Shown here: positions 7,848 through 16,566 of the stretch, piece by piece | How positions within the stretch are numbered: position 1 is the first letter of the stretch | How the letters are laid out: each line of letters starts with the position of its first letter | From: Candidatus Pararuminococcus gallinarum | GTDB taxonomy: Bacteria > Bacillota > Clostridia > Oscillospirales > Ruminococcaceae | Assembly: GCA_904419775.1 (NCBI GenBank) | Contig: CAJFSX010000003.1 | Span: forward strand, 1-64,000 | Length of the DNA: 64,000 bases | Direction of reading: 5' to 3' | The notes under the pieces: generated by a model | Database searches by the model: none | What the model saw: the letters and a program-made list of their open reading frames with translations, nothing else | Told to the model about the DNA's origin: nothing | Made by a program: the position numbers and the translations under genes

Positions 7848-8795
7848 CTAGATTTCCAGCCCGGGAGAGAAGGGATGGTCAGCGATTTGGCTCAGCACAT
7901 CCCCGATATCCGCGTCAAGGCAGATAGACTGCTTTTCAATGTCCCGGGGACAGAGGGCGTCGCCAAAATTGACACAGGCGTAGGTGGCCTTGGGATTTTT
8001 CGCCGTCATCTGCCAGAAGGGATATTTGATGATGACCGGGGTGTTGTAGCCCACCCCCAGCTCCAGGAATAGGACGCGCTGCCCCTGTCTTGTGCGCAGA
8101 AAGTTTTCGTAGCGTTGGGCCGCCCGATGCCATCCCTCATCCTCCACAAATGTATTGTCGGCCCGCAGGTTCATGGCCATGGGAGCGCCGCATAGGGGGC
8201 AATGGGGGATCAGATCGGTGGGGACGGACATCTTTGGCGGGTTGCCGGCAGGCGGTTTTAACCCCTTTTCCGTGATCTGAAAGCCTTGGGCCTCCACCAT
8301 CTGGCGGACAACATCCGCGTTGTCGTAGGTTTTATTGTGGCAGGGCTTGGAACACTGCCACAGGCCGTAATCTCCCTGGGTGTAGAACAGCCGGTGACGG
8401 TCAATTCCCGCCTTCTGGAAGCAGTGGTCCACATTGGTGGTGATGACGAAGTAATCCTTGTCCTTGAGAAGCTGGAGCAGCCTTTCATACACAGGTTTGG
8501 GCGGATCTGTGTAGCGGTTGGCCATAATAAACCGGCTCCAATAGGCCCACTGTTCCTCCAGGGTGGGGAAGGGATAGAATCCGCCGGAATACATGTCGTG
8601 AAATCCACATTTTTCCTCAAAGTCGGAAAAAAGCCGCCGGAATCGCTCCCCGTCATAGGTCAAGCCGGCGGAGGTAGACATGCCCGCGCCGGCGCCGATA
8701 ATCACCGCGTCTGCACCTGCCAACGCAACCCTTAACCGTTCAATTTTGCTGGAGTAAGGCTCGGTAGATGGCTGCGTCCACATCCTTGAAAACAT
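7848..8795 (-). CDS. Class M (macrodomain-linked) sirtuin, likely protein ADP-ribosyltransferase
   Basis: 315 residues. The NAD-binding loop is GAGAGMSTSAG (from residue 34) and TTNVDHCF (119-126) replaces the usual TQNID. The general-base histidine of deacetylating sirtuins is Gln (YTQGD, Q140), the substitution described for class M sirtuins, which ADP-ribosylate a lipoylated GcvH-like protein in some pathogens. Zinc cysteines are at C148/C152 and C199/C202. GGAGGTGATC stands before the ATG at 8795, so the gene overlaps the macrodomain gene by 56 bases. No GcvH-like or lipoate-ligase gene lies nearby. Confidence 0.85.
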   Translation of the reverse strand: MFSRMWTQPSTEPYSSKIERLRVALAGADAVIIGAGAGMSTSAGLTYDGERFRRLFSDFEEKCGFHDMYSGGFYPFPTLEEQWAYWSRFIMANRYTDPPKPVYERLLQLLKDKDYFVITTNVDHCFQKAGIDRHRLFYTQGDYGLWQCSKPCHNKTYDNADVVRQMVEAQGFQITEKGLKPPAGNPPKMSVPTDLIPHCPLCGAPMAMNLRADNTFVEDEGWHRAAQRYENFLRTRQGQRVLFLELGVGYNTPVIIKYPFWQMTAKNPKATYACVNFGDALCPRDIEKQSICLDADIGDVLSQIADHPFSPGLEI

Positions 8796-9519
8796 TAAAG
8801 ATCACCTCCATATTGCTGGGAGTTTTTTCTTTGAACTCCATGACTGTATTGACCGCGATTTCCGCCGCCTGCTGGTTGGGAAAGTGAAATTCCCCGGTGG
8901 AGATGCAGCAGAAAGCAACGCTTTTGATATGATTTTCCTCCGCAAGCTCCAGGCAGGAGCGATAGCAGGAGGCCAGCAGGTCACAGTCCCGCTGGGTGAG
9001 CCGGCCGCTGACAATGGGCCCCACCGTGTGCAGGATATAGCGGCAGGGCAGGTTAAAGGCCGACGTCAGCTTTGCCCCGCCGGTTTCCTCCTGCCGTCCC
9101 TGCCTATCCATGATGCGGGCGCATGCCAGCCGCAGCTGTACCCCGGCAAAGGTATGGATGGCATTGTCAATGCAGCCGTGGCAGGGGACAAAGCAGCCCA
9201 GCATCCCGCTGTTGGCGGCGTTGACGATGGCGTCGCAGCGCAGGGTGGTAATGTCCCCCTGCCAGAGATAGATGCCCTCCCGCACCGGATGAAGGCTGTC
9301 AAGTCCGGTTATGCCTTTGCGCCGGATTTCCTCCTGGAGGTAGGCGTCCTGCACCTTCAAAAAATCTTCGCTGATAGGCCGGGGCATGCGCACATTGAAA
9401 AGGGAGCGAAGCAGGCGCTTTTGCTCCGGCACATCCGGTGGAATCTGGATATCAGCATATTCGGGACGCTCTTCGAGCAGCGCTTGGATGAGGTAGCGCC
9501 GTCTTTCTGCCTGTGTCAT
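8740..9519 (-). CDS. Zinc-type macrodomain protein (ADP-ribosyl hydrolase), sirtuin partner
   Basis: 259 residues. After an N-terminal helical extension, the macrodomain starts near residue 80 with IYLWQGDITTLRCDAIVNAAN. CFVPCHGCIDNAIH (Cys109, Cys113, His114, Cys116) is the metal-ligand region of zinc-dependent macrodomains, which remove ADP-ribose placed by class M sirtuins. The ATG overlaps the stop of the upstream gene (ATGA) and has GGGAGGG before it. Macrodomain, sirtuin and flavin/ferredoxin genes form one tightly overlapped operon. Confidence 0.88.
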   Translation of the reverse strand: MTQAERRRYLIQALLEERPEYADIQIPPDVPEQKRLLRSLFNVRMPRPISEDFLKVQDAYLQEEIRRKGITGLDSLHPVREGIYLWQGDITTLRCDAIVNAANSGMLGCFVPCHGCIDNAIHTFAGVQLRLACARIMDRQGRQEETGGAKLTSAFNLPCRYILHTVGPIVSGRLTQRDCDLLASCYRSCLELAEENHIKSVAFCCISTGEFHFPNQQAAEIAVNTVMEFKEKTPSNMEVIFNVFKDVDAAIYRALLQQN

Positions 9520-10136
9520 CTTGCTCCCTCCCGGATCACCGCGTTTTGGGGACAGGCTTGCTGGCAGTTGCCGCAGTGTAAGCAGTGTTCCTGCTGAATA
9601 ACCGCGGGAAGAAAGCCAAAGTCGATGCAATTTTGGGGACATACCTCCTCACAGGCCCGGCAGCCGGTACAAGCGTCTGTAATCCGAAAGCCTTCTTTTT
9701 CCGACTTCCTCTGGCCGATGGAGAAAGAAAACCTTTGAATAGGCTTTTGGGAAAGGTCAAACCACTCGCCGGTACCCTCGAAGAGCTGGAACACTGTCAG
9801 CGCCTTTTGGGACTCCGCCGTCGGATAGATTTCCTTCATATAGGGGTTCTTTTGAAGCAGGCGGGGCAGGGGCGCCTCCCCCAGCTCCCGGATTTTGCCC
9901 CGGACCGACACCGCCACGCAGGACAGGGTGTCCCGGCCCTTCATGCCGGTCAGCGCCAGGTATCCCTGAGTTTTGAGCCGGTGATAAAATCCCTTTCCCT
10001 TGGCTGTGAGAAAGTACAGGCCGTTTTCGTCCGCGTCCATGATGTCGATGGCGCAGGTGACCGGAAGACCGTCGTCATCGACGGTGGCGGCGACGGTTGT
10101 GTGAATCTCCTGCTGTAAAAACTTCAAATAATCCAT
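9516..10136 (-). CDS. Pyridoxamine-phosphate-oxidase-like flavin domain fused to 2[4Fe-4S] ferredoxin
   Basis: 206 residues. Residues 1 to about 130 have the split-barrel flavin-binding fold (MDYLKFLQQEIHTTVAATVD, then GLPVTCAIDIMDADENGLYFLT). The C-terminus carries two cluster motifs, CTGCRACEEVCPQNC and CLHCGNCQQACPQN. This looks like a flavin-linked electron carrier or reductase. It is the first gene of the macrodomain/sirtuin operon, and the overlap suggests a linked function, perhaps redox input to the ADP-ribosylation pair; that link is inference. AGGAGAGG precedes the ATG. Confidence 0.82.
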   Translation of the reverse strand: MDYLKFLQQEIHTTVAATVDDDGLPVTCAIDIMDADENGLYFLTAKGKGFYHRLKTQGYLALTGMKGRDTLSCVAVSVRGKIRELGEAPLPRLLQKNPYMKEIYPTAESQKALTVFQLFEGTGEWFDLSQKPIQRFSFSIGQRKSEKEGFRITDACTGCRACEEVCPQNCIDFGFLPAVIQQEHCLHCGNCQQACPQNAVIREGAR

Positions 10137-10164
10137 GGTTTACCTCTCCTGACTCAAACTTGGG

Positions 10165-10197
10165 AAAGCCACGCAAAGAACCCCTTTGCGTGGCTTT
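10165..10197 (-). terminator. Hairpin between NmrA-like and flavin/ferredoxin genes
   Basis: AAAGCCACGCAAAG and CTTTGCGTGGCTTT form a perfect 14-bp stem with a 5-base loop. It lies behind the NmrA-like gene on the minus strand; the trailing T-run is short (TTTCCC). Confidence 0.65.
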
Positions 10198-10220
10198 CTT
10201 TATCAATGAAGACCTTCGTC

Positions 10221-10850
10221 TTACTGGACGACAACGCTGATCCGCTTTTGGATGTTGCCGCCGCTGACAGCCTCATCGATCATTGCGATGGCGTAGTCCG
10301 CATAGCTGATGACGCTTTCCCCTTTGGAGTTTAGCGTCAGTTCCTCGCCGCCCAGGATGTACTTTCCTGTGCGGGGGCCGTCGGCCTGGAAGTCAGCAGC
10401 CGGGCTCAGATAGGTCCATTTGACGTCGGATCTCTTGCGAAGCTCTCCCAGGGCCTTTGCCATAGCTGCCGCCAAGGGCTTAAAAGCATCGGGGAAATCC
10501 GGGCCGTCGGCCACGCAGGCGGTGTGCTCGGGGTTGACGTAGAGACTGCCGGCACCGCCTACCACCAATAGCCGGGTATCGGTACCGGAAAGGATATCGC
10601 ATAGATGGGCCAGAGAGGTGCTGTGTTGGGGCAGGGTTTCCTCAGTCCAAGCGCCAAATGCGTCGATGACCACATCAAATCCTTTCAGGTCGGAAGAGGT
10701 CAGATCAAACAGATCCTTTTTCAGCACAGACTGTGCCTGTGTCTGGTTCTCTTCCCGAACAACTGCGGTCACATCAAGTCCCCGGCTGACAGCCTCTTTC
10801 ACAATCAGTTTGCCTGCTTTTCCGTTTGCACAAATTACTGCGATTTTCAT
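10221..10850 (-). CDS. NAD(P)-binding NmrA/SDR-like protein
   Basis: 209 residues with an N-terminal Rossmann motif (AVICANGKAGKLIVKEAVSRG; the GxxGxxG is present as ANGKAGK) and later LLVVGGAGSLYV and WTYLSPAADF, as in YwnB/NmrA-like NAD(P)H-binding proteins. Members are often NAD(P)H sensors or quinone or aldehyde reductases, frequently next to HxlR regulators. No HxlR gene is visible here. It is transcribed alone from a sigma-A promoter at 10962-10990. Confidence 0.8.
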   Translation of the reverse strand: MKIAVICANGKAGKLIVKEAVSRGLDVTAVVREENQTQAQSVLKKDLFDLTSSDLKGFDVVIDAFGAWTEETLPQHSTSLAHLCDILSGTDTRLLVVGGAGSLYVNPEHTACVADGPDFPDAFKPLAAAMAKALGELRKRSDVKWTYLSPAADFQADGPRTGKYILGGEELTLNSKGESVISYADYAIAMIDEAVSGGNIQKRISVVVQ

Positions 10851-10961
10851 CTAAGGTTCCTCCTTTTGTGTCCCTGTGGGGTGCTGCCGCATCAGTCTGG
10901 ATGCGTGCAACGAATCTTGTCATGTGCTTTGGACCGGCCGGGTTCCTTAGCTCTTGTCTAT

Positions 10962-10990
10962 ATTATACCCAGGGGGATTTTGACCGTAAA
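10962..10990 (-). promoter_or_regulatory. Promoter of the NmrA-like gene
   Basis: On the minus strand TTTACG (10990-10985), 17 bases, TATAAT (10967-10962). The rest of the 330-base gap (10851-11180) holds a direct repeat of AGGAAACAATTG at about 11022 and 11051, the terminator at 11113-11153, and no recognisable gene. Confidence 0.65.
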
Positions 10991-11112
10991 GTACGCACTT
11001 TATTGTGGTATAGTTACCGGGAGGAAACAATTGGACGGTTACCAAAAGGAAACAATTGCGCAGTTATGGGCTTTTTCCCCATTGCCGGGGGAGAAAAATT
11101 TTTTTGAAAAAG

Positions 11113-11153
11113 AAAAGGGCCGTCCGTTGATCTGGCCAACGGACGGCCCTTTT
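11113..11153 (-). terminator. Strong terminator of the MarR/ABC operon
   Basis: AAGGGCCGTCCGTTG pairs with CAACGGACGGCCCTT around a 7-base loop, with T-rich flanks in both directions. It lies behind the cytidylate-kinase-like gene. Confidence 0.85.
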
Positions 11154-11180
11154 TTATGCATATATCCGGTTCTACGGCGT

Positions 11181-11783
11181 TTATCCTATGAGAGATTTGA
11201 GCGCGTTGACACAGCCTTCAATCCCCAGGGTGCCGCTGTCCAAGACAATGTCGTAATTTTTGAGATCATCCCACTTTTTTGAGGTGTTGGCATGATAGTA
11301 ATTGGCGCGCTTTTTGTCAAACTTCCGTTTGAAGGTATCTACCTGCGCCGCGGGGACTTGATAGTCCACCATAATCCGCTGCCGCTTGGCCTGTTCATCT
11401 GTGCAGCGGATAAATACATTGACAACCCCTTTGCGGTCTTTCAGCGCTTCACAGGCGCAGTGGCCAAGGAAAATGGCAGGGCCTTTGGCGGCAAGCTGCT
11501 GAATCGCGGTTTGCTCAGCCACATAGATATGGCCATCCTTTGTCAGCATATCGCCGCTTCCGGCTGCCGTCTGGGACATCATGTAAAGAGAATAGAGAAA
11601 ACTGTTGGTCACCGACTCCTCATAGCTCTGCATTCTGTCCAAGGAGACATTCTGCTCCCTTGCAACCTTTTCCAGAATTTCTCTGCCATAACACGGAACG
11701 CCGGTCTGCTCAGAAAGCAGATGGGCAATAGAAGTACCGCCGCTGCCGTACTCTCTTTCAATTGTAATATACCTGCATTTCAT
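11181..11783 (-). CDS. Cytidylate kinase-like family protein
   Basis: 200 residues beginning MKCRYITIEREYGSGGTSIA. The P-loop-like EREYGSGGTSIA differs from the classical GxxxxGKS/T of Cmk and is typical of the Cytidylate_kin2 family common in Clostridia. FLGHCACEALKDR and FIRCTDEQAKRQRI follow the kinase pattern. The role of this family is not settled. The ATG at 11783 has AAGGGGGA before it. It follows the second ABC gene by 16 bases, so it belongs to the MarR/ABC operon. Confidence 0.8.
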   Translation of the reverse strand: MKCRYITIEREYGSGGTSIAHLLSEQTGVPCYGREILEKVAREQNVSLDRMQSYEESVTNSFLYSLYMMSQTAAGSGDMLTKDGHIYVAEQTAIQQLAAKGPAIFLGHCACEALKDRKGVVNVFIRCTDEQAKRQRIMVDYQVPAAQVDTFKRKFDKKRANYYHANTSKKWDDLKNYDIVLDSGTLGIEGCVNALKSLIG

Positions 11784-11799
11784 TTTGAATCCCCCTTTT

Positions 11800-14208
11800 T
11801 TAAGATGCTTGATCGAACTGGCTGTTGTAAAGTTCTGCGTAGAAGCCCCCTTTGCTGAGAAGCTCTTCATGGTTGCCGCTTTCGATAATATCTCCATCCT
11901 TCAGCACCAGAATCAGATCAGAATTCTTGATGGTGGAAAGACGGTGGGCAATCACGAAGGAGGTGCGGTTTTCCATTAATTGATCCATAGCCGACTGGAT
12001 TTGCTGCTCAGTGCGAGTATCCACCGATGAGGTCGCTTCATCCAAAATCAGCATGGGTTTATCCGCGATCATAGCACGGGCAATGGTGAGCTGCTGTTTC
12101 TGCCCCTGGGACAGGTTTACCTGGTCGTTGAGAACGGTGTCGTAACCTTTGGGCAGGGTGCGGATAAAATGATCCAGTCCCACAGCCTTGCAAGCTTCCT
12201 CCATCTTTTCATCGCTGGCGCCTTGGGTGCAGTAGATCAGGTTTTCCCGGACGGTCCCTTCAAAGAGCCATGTGTCCTGCAACACCATGCAGAACAGGGA
12301 ATGCACCGCTTCCCGGGTCATCTCTTTGGTGGAAACTCCGTCGATACGGATTTCGCCGCCCTGAATCTCATGGAAACGCATGAGCAGGTTGACCAGGGTG
12401 GTTTTTCCCGCGCCGGTGGGGCCGACAATGGCCACCTTCTGGCCCGGTTTTGCCTCGGCGGAGAAATCGTGGATAACGATGCTATCCGAATCCTCATAGC
12501 CGAATTTGACATGTTCGAAGGCAACGTCGCCTTTGACATTCTCCAGCTTCTGAATTTTTCCACTTTCATCCTCCATCTCCTCAGCCTCGAGGAACTCAAA
12601 CACACGCTCGCCGGCTGCCGCGGCGGACTGGAGAGACTGCACCGCCTGGGCCATCTGGGACAGCGGCTGGGTGAAGTAGCGGACATACATCATAAAGGCG
12701 ACGATAACGCCGAAGCTGATGGAGCCGTTTAATGCCATGGCTCCGCCTACGACGCAGACGGCGACATAGCCGAAATTTCCGATAAAGCTCATAATAGGCA
12801 TCATCATACCCGACAGACACTGGGCTTTGAAGTTGCTCTTGCAGAGATTTTTGTTCATTTCATCGAAGGTCTCTTGGGCCGCTGCCTCTCCGTTATAGGC
12901 TTTGACAACGGTATGGCCGGAATAGATTTCCTCAATATGCCCGTTGATTTCGCCCAAATGCTTCTGTTGACGGGCAAAATATTTTTGGCTTCGGCCCATA
13001 ATGGCAAACATGATGACAAATCCCAGGAGGCTGGCCAGAATAGCGGTCAAGGCCAGCCGGGCGTCTGTAACCAGCATCATCACCAAGCTGCCGAGAAAAA
13101 GGATGACAGAGGAAATCAGGGTGCCGATGCTCTGGTTAAGGGACTGGCCAATGGTGTCCACATCGTTTGTCACTCGGGAAAGGACATCGCCGGTGGTGGT
13201 GCGGTTATAAAACCACATGGGCAGTTTGTTGATCTTCCGGGAGATGTTGGAACGCATTTCCTTAGAAACCCGCTGGGTAATGGTGGACATGATCCAGCCC
13301 TGGGTAGCGGAGAGGATGTAGCTGAGGGCATAGAAGGAAACCAGAAGCAGGCCAATTTGCAGGACTTTATCCATGTCAATGGAGGGTTTTACCAGGCTGT
13401 AGACCGACTCTGGAAGGCGATCCATGGCTTCTAACGCAGCAGCGGAATCCTCAGGATCCACTTGGGAGAGGACTTCCATCATGGAAAGCTGGTCTGCACT
13501 AGTGATGGTGACGCCGTCAACGGCTATATCCTGGAACAACGCACTTTGGACAGACTCCGGCAGCTGGCCCAAAGCGCTCTGAACGGCAGTTTCATCGCTG
13601 CTATCTACGTTCCCAAGAAGGGACAGGGCCGCTAGCTGATCCGCCGCCGAAATGCTGGCCCCATCCACCTGGATGTTATCGATCAGGACTTCCAGCACAG
13701 AATTGGGCAGGGATAGAAGTTGTGCTGCCGCATTGGCTCCCTCCGCTTCCGAGCTCAGATTCGCCATCACTTCCTGAAAAGCCTGCTTTTCTTGCTCCGT
13801 CAGATCCGGAGAGCTCAGGACATCGGCTGCCTTTTGGCTTAGCTTCTTTTCATCGCTGATGTTAGCGGCAATGGCATCCATAACGGTTTGGGTATTGGCT
13901 GTTAGGTTTTGTGAAATGGTCTGGGCGATTTCTTCCATTTTTTCTGTGTTGGGGGAGATTCCCGCCGTGATGGTGTCGGTCATATCCGACAGCTTATCCG
14001 GTCCCATCAAGGTGAGGATGGTTCCGATCCCCGCGCAGATCAGAGCGATGACAATGGCCGCCCTATATCTGCGGCAGTAACCGAGCAGTTTTTTCCAGGT
14101 GCCGATGAAGTCCTTGGCCTTTTCTCCGCCTCTGGCCATTCTCGGCCCGCCTGCCGGGCCATGATGCCTGACTTGGTGCTGGCCCGTTTGATAGCCTTTA
14201 TGTTCCAT
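11800..14208 (-). CDS. ABC exporter half (TMD-NBD) with large extracytoplasmic repeat insertion
   Basis: 802 residues, about 220 more than the usual half-exporter. TM1 is near residues 50-68 and TM2 near 283-303. Between them lies a helical outside domain with two exact-length 49-residue repeats (starting LPNSV at 167 and LPESV at 216) and the start of a third (LPESV at 265). The NBD has GPTGAGKTT, LSQGQKQQ and MLILDEATSSVD. Its ATG overlaps the partner's stop (TAATG), implying a heterodimeric multidrug- or lipid-type exporter with the 14208-15965 product. Confidence 0.9.
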   Translation of the reverse strand: MEHKGYQTGQHQVRHHGPAGGPRMARGGEKAKDFIGTWKKLLGYCRRYRAAIVIALICAGIGTILTLMGPDKLSDMTDTITAGISPNTEKMEEIAQTISQNLTANTQTVMDAIAANISDEKKLSQKAADVLSSPDLTEQEKQAFQEVMANLSSEAEGANAAAQLLSLPNSVLEVLIDNIQVDGASISAADQLAALSLLGNVDSSDETAVQSALGQLPESVQSALFQDIAVDGVTITSADQLSMMEVLSQVDPEDSAAALEAMDRLPESVYSLVKPSIDMDKVLQIGLLLVSFYALSYILSATQGWIMSTITQRVSKEMRSNISRKINKLPMWFYNRTTTGDVLSRVTNDVDTIGQSLNQSIGTLISSVILFLGSLVMMLVTDARLALTAILASLLGFVIMFAIMGRSQKYFARQQKHLGEINGHIEEIYSGHTVVKAYNGEAAAQETFDEMNKNLCKSNFKAQCLSGMMMPIMSFIGNFGYVAVCVVGGAMALNGSISFGVIVAFMMYVRYFTQPLSQMAQAVQSLQSAAAAGERVFEFLEAEEMEDESGKIQKLENVKGDVAFEHVKFGYEDSDSIVIHDFSAEAKPGQKVAIVGPTGAGKTTLVNLLMRFHEIQGGEIRIDGVSTKEMTREAVHSLFCMVLQDTWLFEGTVRENLIYCTQGASDEKMEEACKAVGLDHFIRTLPKGYDTVLNDQVNLSQGQKQQLTIARAMIADKPMLILDEATSSVDTRTEQQIQSAMDQLMENRTSFVIAHRLSTIKNSDLILVLKDGDIIESGNHEELLSKGGFYAELYNSQFDQAS

Positions 14209-15965
14209 TACGCCAATTCCTCCTTTGAGAGCTGGGACAGGGCAATCTGCTGGTAAACTTCACAGTTTTCCATCAGCTCTTGATGTTTGCCCATACCGGC
14301 AATTTTGCCTTCATCCAGGACGATAATCTTATCCGCGTCCCGGATGGTTCCAATCCGCTGGGCCACAACGATACGTGTTACATCCTTGCACTCTTTGTCC
14401 AAGGCGCTTCGCAGGACCCGGTCCGTCTTATAGTCCAGTGCCGAGAAGGAATCGTCAAAGATAAGGATTTCAGGCTTTCTCGCGATGGCCCGGGCAATGG
14501 AAATCCTTTGTTTCTGGCCTCCGGAAAGGTTGGAGCCTCCCTGCGCCACATAACCGTCATAACTGTTGTCCATCTGTTCTACAAATTCGCTTGCCTGCGC
14601 CGTGGCGACGGCTTCTTTGACCTGGTCAAGGGAAGCCGGTTTTCGGCCGTTGTCACCATAGGCTACATTGGAGCGGATGCTGCCGGTAAACAAGGTGGCT
14701 TTCTGGGAGACATAACCGATTTTGTTCCGCAGGGCTTTCTGGGAATACTCCCGGACGTCAATGCCGTCTACCAAAACCTGCCCCTCGGTCGCGTCGTAAA
14801 AACGGGGAACCAAGTTGATGACGGTACTTTTTCCGCAACCGGTAGAGCCGATCAAGGCCACCGTTTCCCCTTTGTGGGCGGTAAACGTAATGTTTTTCAG
14901 CACGCATTCTTCAGCGTCGGGATAGTGGAAGGATACATTTTTAAACTCCACTTCGCCGGTGACGCCTTGTTGCCCCTCTGTCCTAGTTCCATCTGTGATG
15001 GTGGGTTGGGTATCCAGTACCTCCTGGATACGTTTAGCGGCGACAGAGGCACGGGGAAGGATGACAAAGATGACCACCAGCATCATAAAGGACATGACAA
15101 CCTGGATGGCGTATTGAGAGAATACCATCATGTCGGAGAATAGGGTGAGCTTTCCCTGCATCCCGGCCTGGTCGATGAGCACCGCGCCAATCCAATAGAT
15201 GGCGAGGGAGAGACCGCTCATTACCATCTGGATACTGGGCAGCAAAAAGGCCATGGTGCGCTGGGCAAAAAGCTGATTTTTTGTCAGGGCTGTGTTGGCA
15301 TTGTCAAATTTTGATTCTTGGTAGTCTTCTGCGTTGTAAGCACGGACGACCCGAAGACCGGTCAGGTTCTCCCGGGTCACACGGTTTACATCGTCGGTGA
15401 GTTTCTGCATCTTCCGGAATTTTGGCGTGGCCAAAAGCAGGCAGATGCCGACGATGATGAGCAGTATCGCCACCGCCGCTGCCGTGGAAAGGGTCCACTG
15501 CCACTGTTTGTCGGCAATCTTACATACGGCCCACACAGCCATAATGGGCGCCTTGACCAGCATCTGCAGGCCCATGGCGATGAGCATCTGAATCTGCGTA
15601 ACATCGTTGGTGGAGCGGGTGATTAGGCTGGCGGTAGAAAAATGGCCGATCTCTTCCATGGAGAAAGACTGGACCTTGCTAAACAGCTTCCCGCGGAGAA
15701 TTCCACCGAAGGAGGAAGCGATACTGGCGGCGCAGACAGCGGTCGCCACAGATGAGATGAGACTCCCTAGCGCGCATAGCAGCATTTGGCCGCCAGCAAT
15801 AAGGACATCCGCCATGGCGCTTCCTTCCGTTTGCACCAAGGTGGTGATTTCCGCCATGTATTCGGGCGTTTTCAGATCCAGCCATACCTGGATGACGATG
15901 AAGACAAGGGAGAGGGCAACAAGTGACCATTCCCTTTTTCTAAGATTTTTAAAGATTTTGAGCAT
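14208..15965 (-). CDS. ABC exporter half (TMD-NBD), partner of the 802-residue subunit
   Basis: 585 residues: six membrane helices then an NBD with GSTGCGKST, LSGGQKQR and EILIFDDSFSALD. Asp where the catalytic Glu is expected (FDDSFS) marks this as the degenerate site of a heterodimeric exporter; the partner has DEATS. I choose the ATG at 15965, 8 bases from AAGGAG, not the GTG three codons earlier. It follows the MarR gene by about 90 bases. Confidence 0.9.
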   Translation of the reverse strand: MLKIFKNLRKREWSLVALSLVFIVIQVWLDLKTPEYMAEITTLVQTEGSAMADVLIAGGQMLLCALGSLISSVATAVCAASIASSFGGILRGKLFSKVQSFSMEEIGHFSTASLITRSTNDVTQIQMLIAMGLQMLVKAPIMAVWAVCKIADKQWQWTLSTAAAVAILLIIVGICLLLATPKFRKMQKLTDDVNRVTRENLTGLRVVRAYNAEDYQESKFDNANTALTKNQLFAQRTMAFLLPSIQMVMSGLSLAIYWIGAVLIDQAGMQGKLTLFSDMMVFSQYAIQVVMSFMMLVVIFVILPRASVAAKRIQEVLDTQPTITDGTRTEGQQGVTGEVEFKNVSFHYPDAEECVLKNITFTAHKGETVALIGSTGCGKSTVINLVPRFYDATEGQVLVDGIDVREYSQKALRNKIGYVSQKATLFTGSIRSNVAYGDNGRKPASLDQVKEAVATAQASEFVEQMDNSYDGYVAQGGSNLSGGQKQRISIARAIARKPEILIFDDSFSALDYKTDRVLRSALDKECKDVTRIVVAQRIGTIRDADKIIVLDEGKIAGMGKHQELMENCEVYQQIALSQLSKEELA

Positions 15966-16057
15966 GGACTGCACTCCTTCTTACGTTTGTTTAGTGCGAA
16001 TAAAATGGAGAAGATAACAAGAAAAGGGGAAAGTGGAAATTTTCGGAGGCCTTCCAA

Positions 16058-16489
16058 TCAACCGATTTCCGGAGGACTTACGATCTTCCGGATCTCATGA
16101 AATGTGTCGATAAATTCCAGCAGGCGCTCTTCCCCAATTTGATCAATGATGCGCCCCATCTGCTGATACAGATCCTGCCGCATCTCGAAGATGAGCTGTT
16201 TTCCCAAAGGGGTAAGCTTCACGATGGTAACACGGGCGTCAGACACATCGTGTTCCTTGGTGATCAATCCTCTTGCTACCATCTTTTTTAATAAAACTGC
16301 CACCCTCGCTGTACTGATATTCAGAATGTCACTGATCTTCCCCGCAGTGATAGTTTCATTAGACTCATCAAGCAGCCGGAGCACCGCTCCAATGCCTGCT
16401 TGGGTTTCATCCATCCGTTTGAAAAACGCGGCAGGATGAAATTGCTCCAGCTTATGGAGCATGGCTTCAATCTGCGCTTGGGTAGCCAT
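16058..16489 (-). CDS. MarR-family transcriptional regulator
   Basis: 143 residues with a winged helix-turn-helix: ETITAGKISDILNISTARVA, then VAVLLKKMVARGLITKE and the wing DARVTIVKLTPLGKQL. It heads the operon with the two ABC halves and the kinase-like gene, so it is probably the local repressor that responds to an exported compound. GGGGAGG precedes the ATG at 16489. Two dyads stand just upstream. Confidence 0.88.
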   Translation of the reverse strand: MATQAQIEAMLHKLEQFHPAAFFKRMDETQAGIGAVLRLLDESNETITAGKISDILNISTARVAVLLKKMVARGLITKEHDVSDARVTIVKLTPLGKQLIFEMRQDLYQQMGRIIDQIGEERLLEFIDTFHEIRKIVSPPEIG

Positions 16490-16511
16490 AAGAGGACCTC
16501 CCCTCAAAAAA

Positions 16512-16566
16512 CTAACTAGGTTAGATTATAGATCACAGTTTTATCTTTCATAAGATAAAACTGTGA
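16512..16566. promoter_or_regulatory. Two dyads upstream of marR, candidate operators
   Basis: CTAAC-TAG-GTTAG at 16512-16524 is a small palindrome of MarR-box size. A 15-bp perfect inverted repeat, TCACAGTTTTATCTT / AAGATAAAACTGTGA, occupies 16533-16547 and 16552-16566. Both lie between the MarR ribosome site and the dnaJ terminator. The 314-base gap 16490-16803 otherwise shows no gene. Confidence 0.55.

Noticed and set aside
10991..11112. HxlR-type regulator gene next to the NmrA-like gene
   Set aside because: The expected divergent regulator is not there; the short open frame has no helix-turn-helix.
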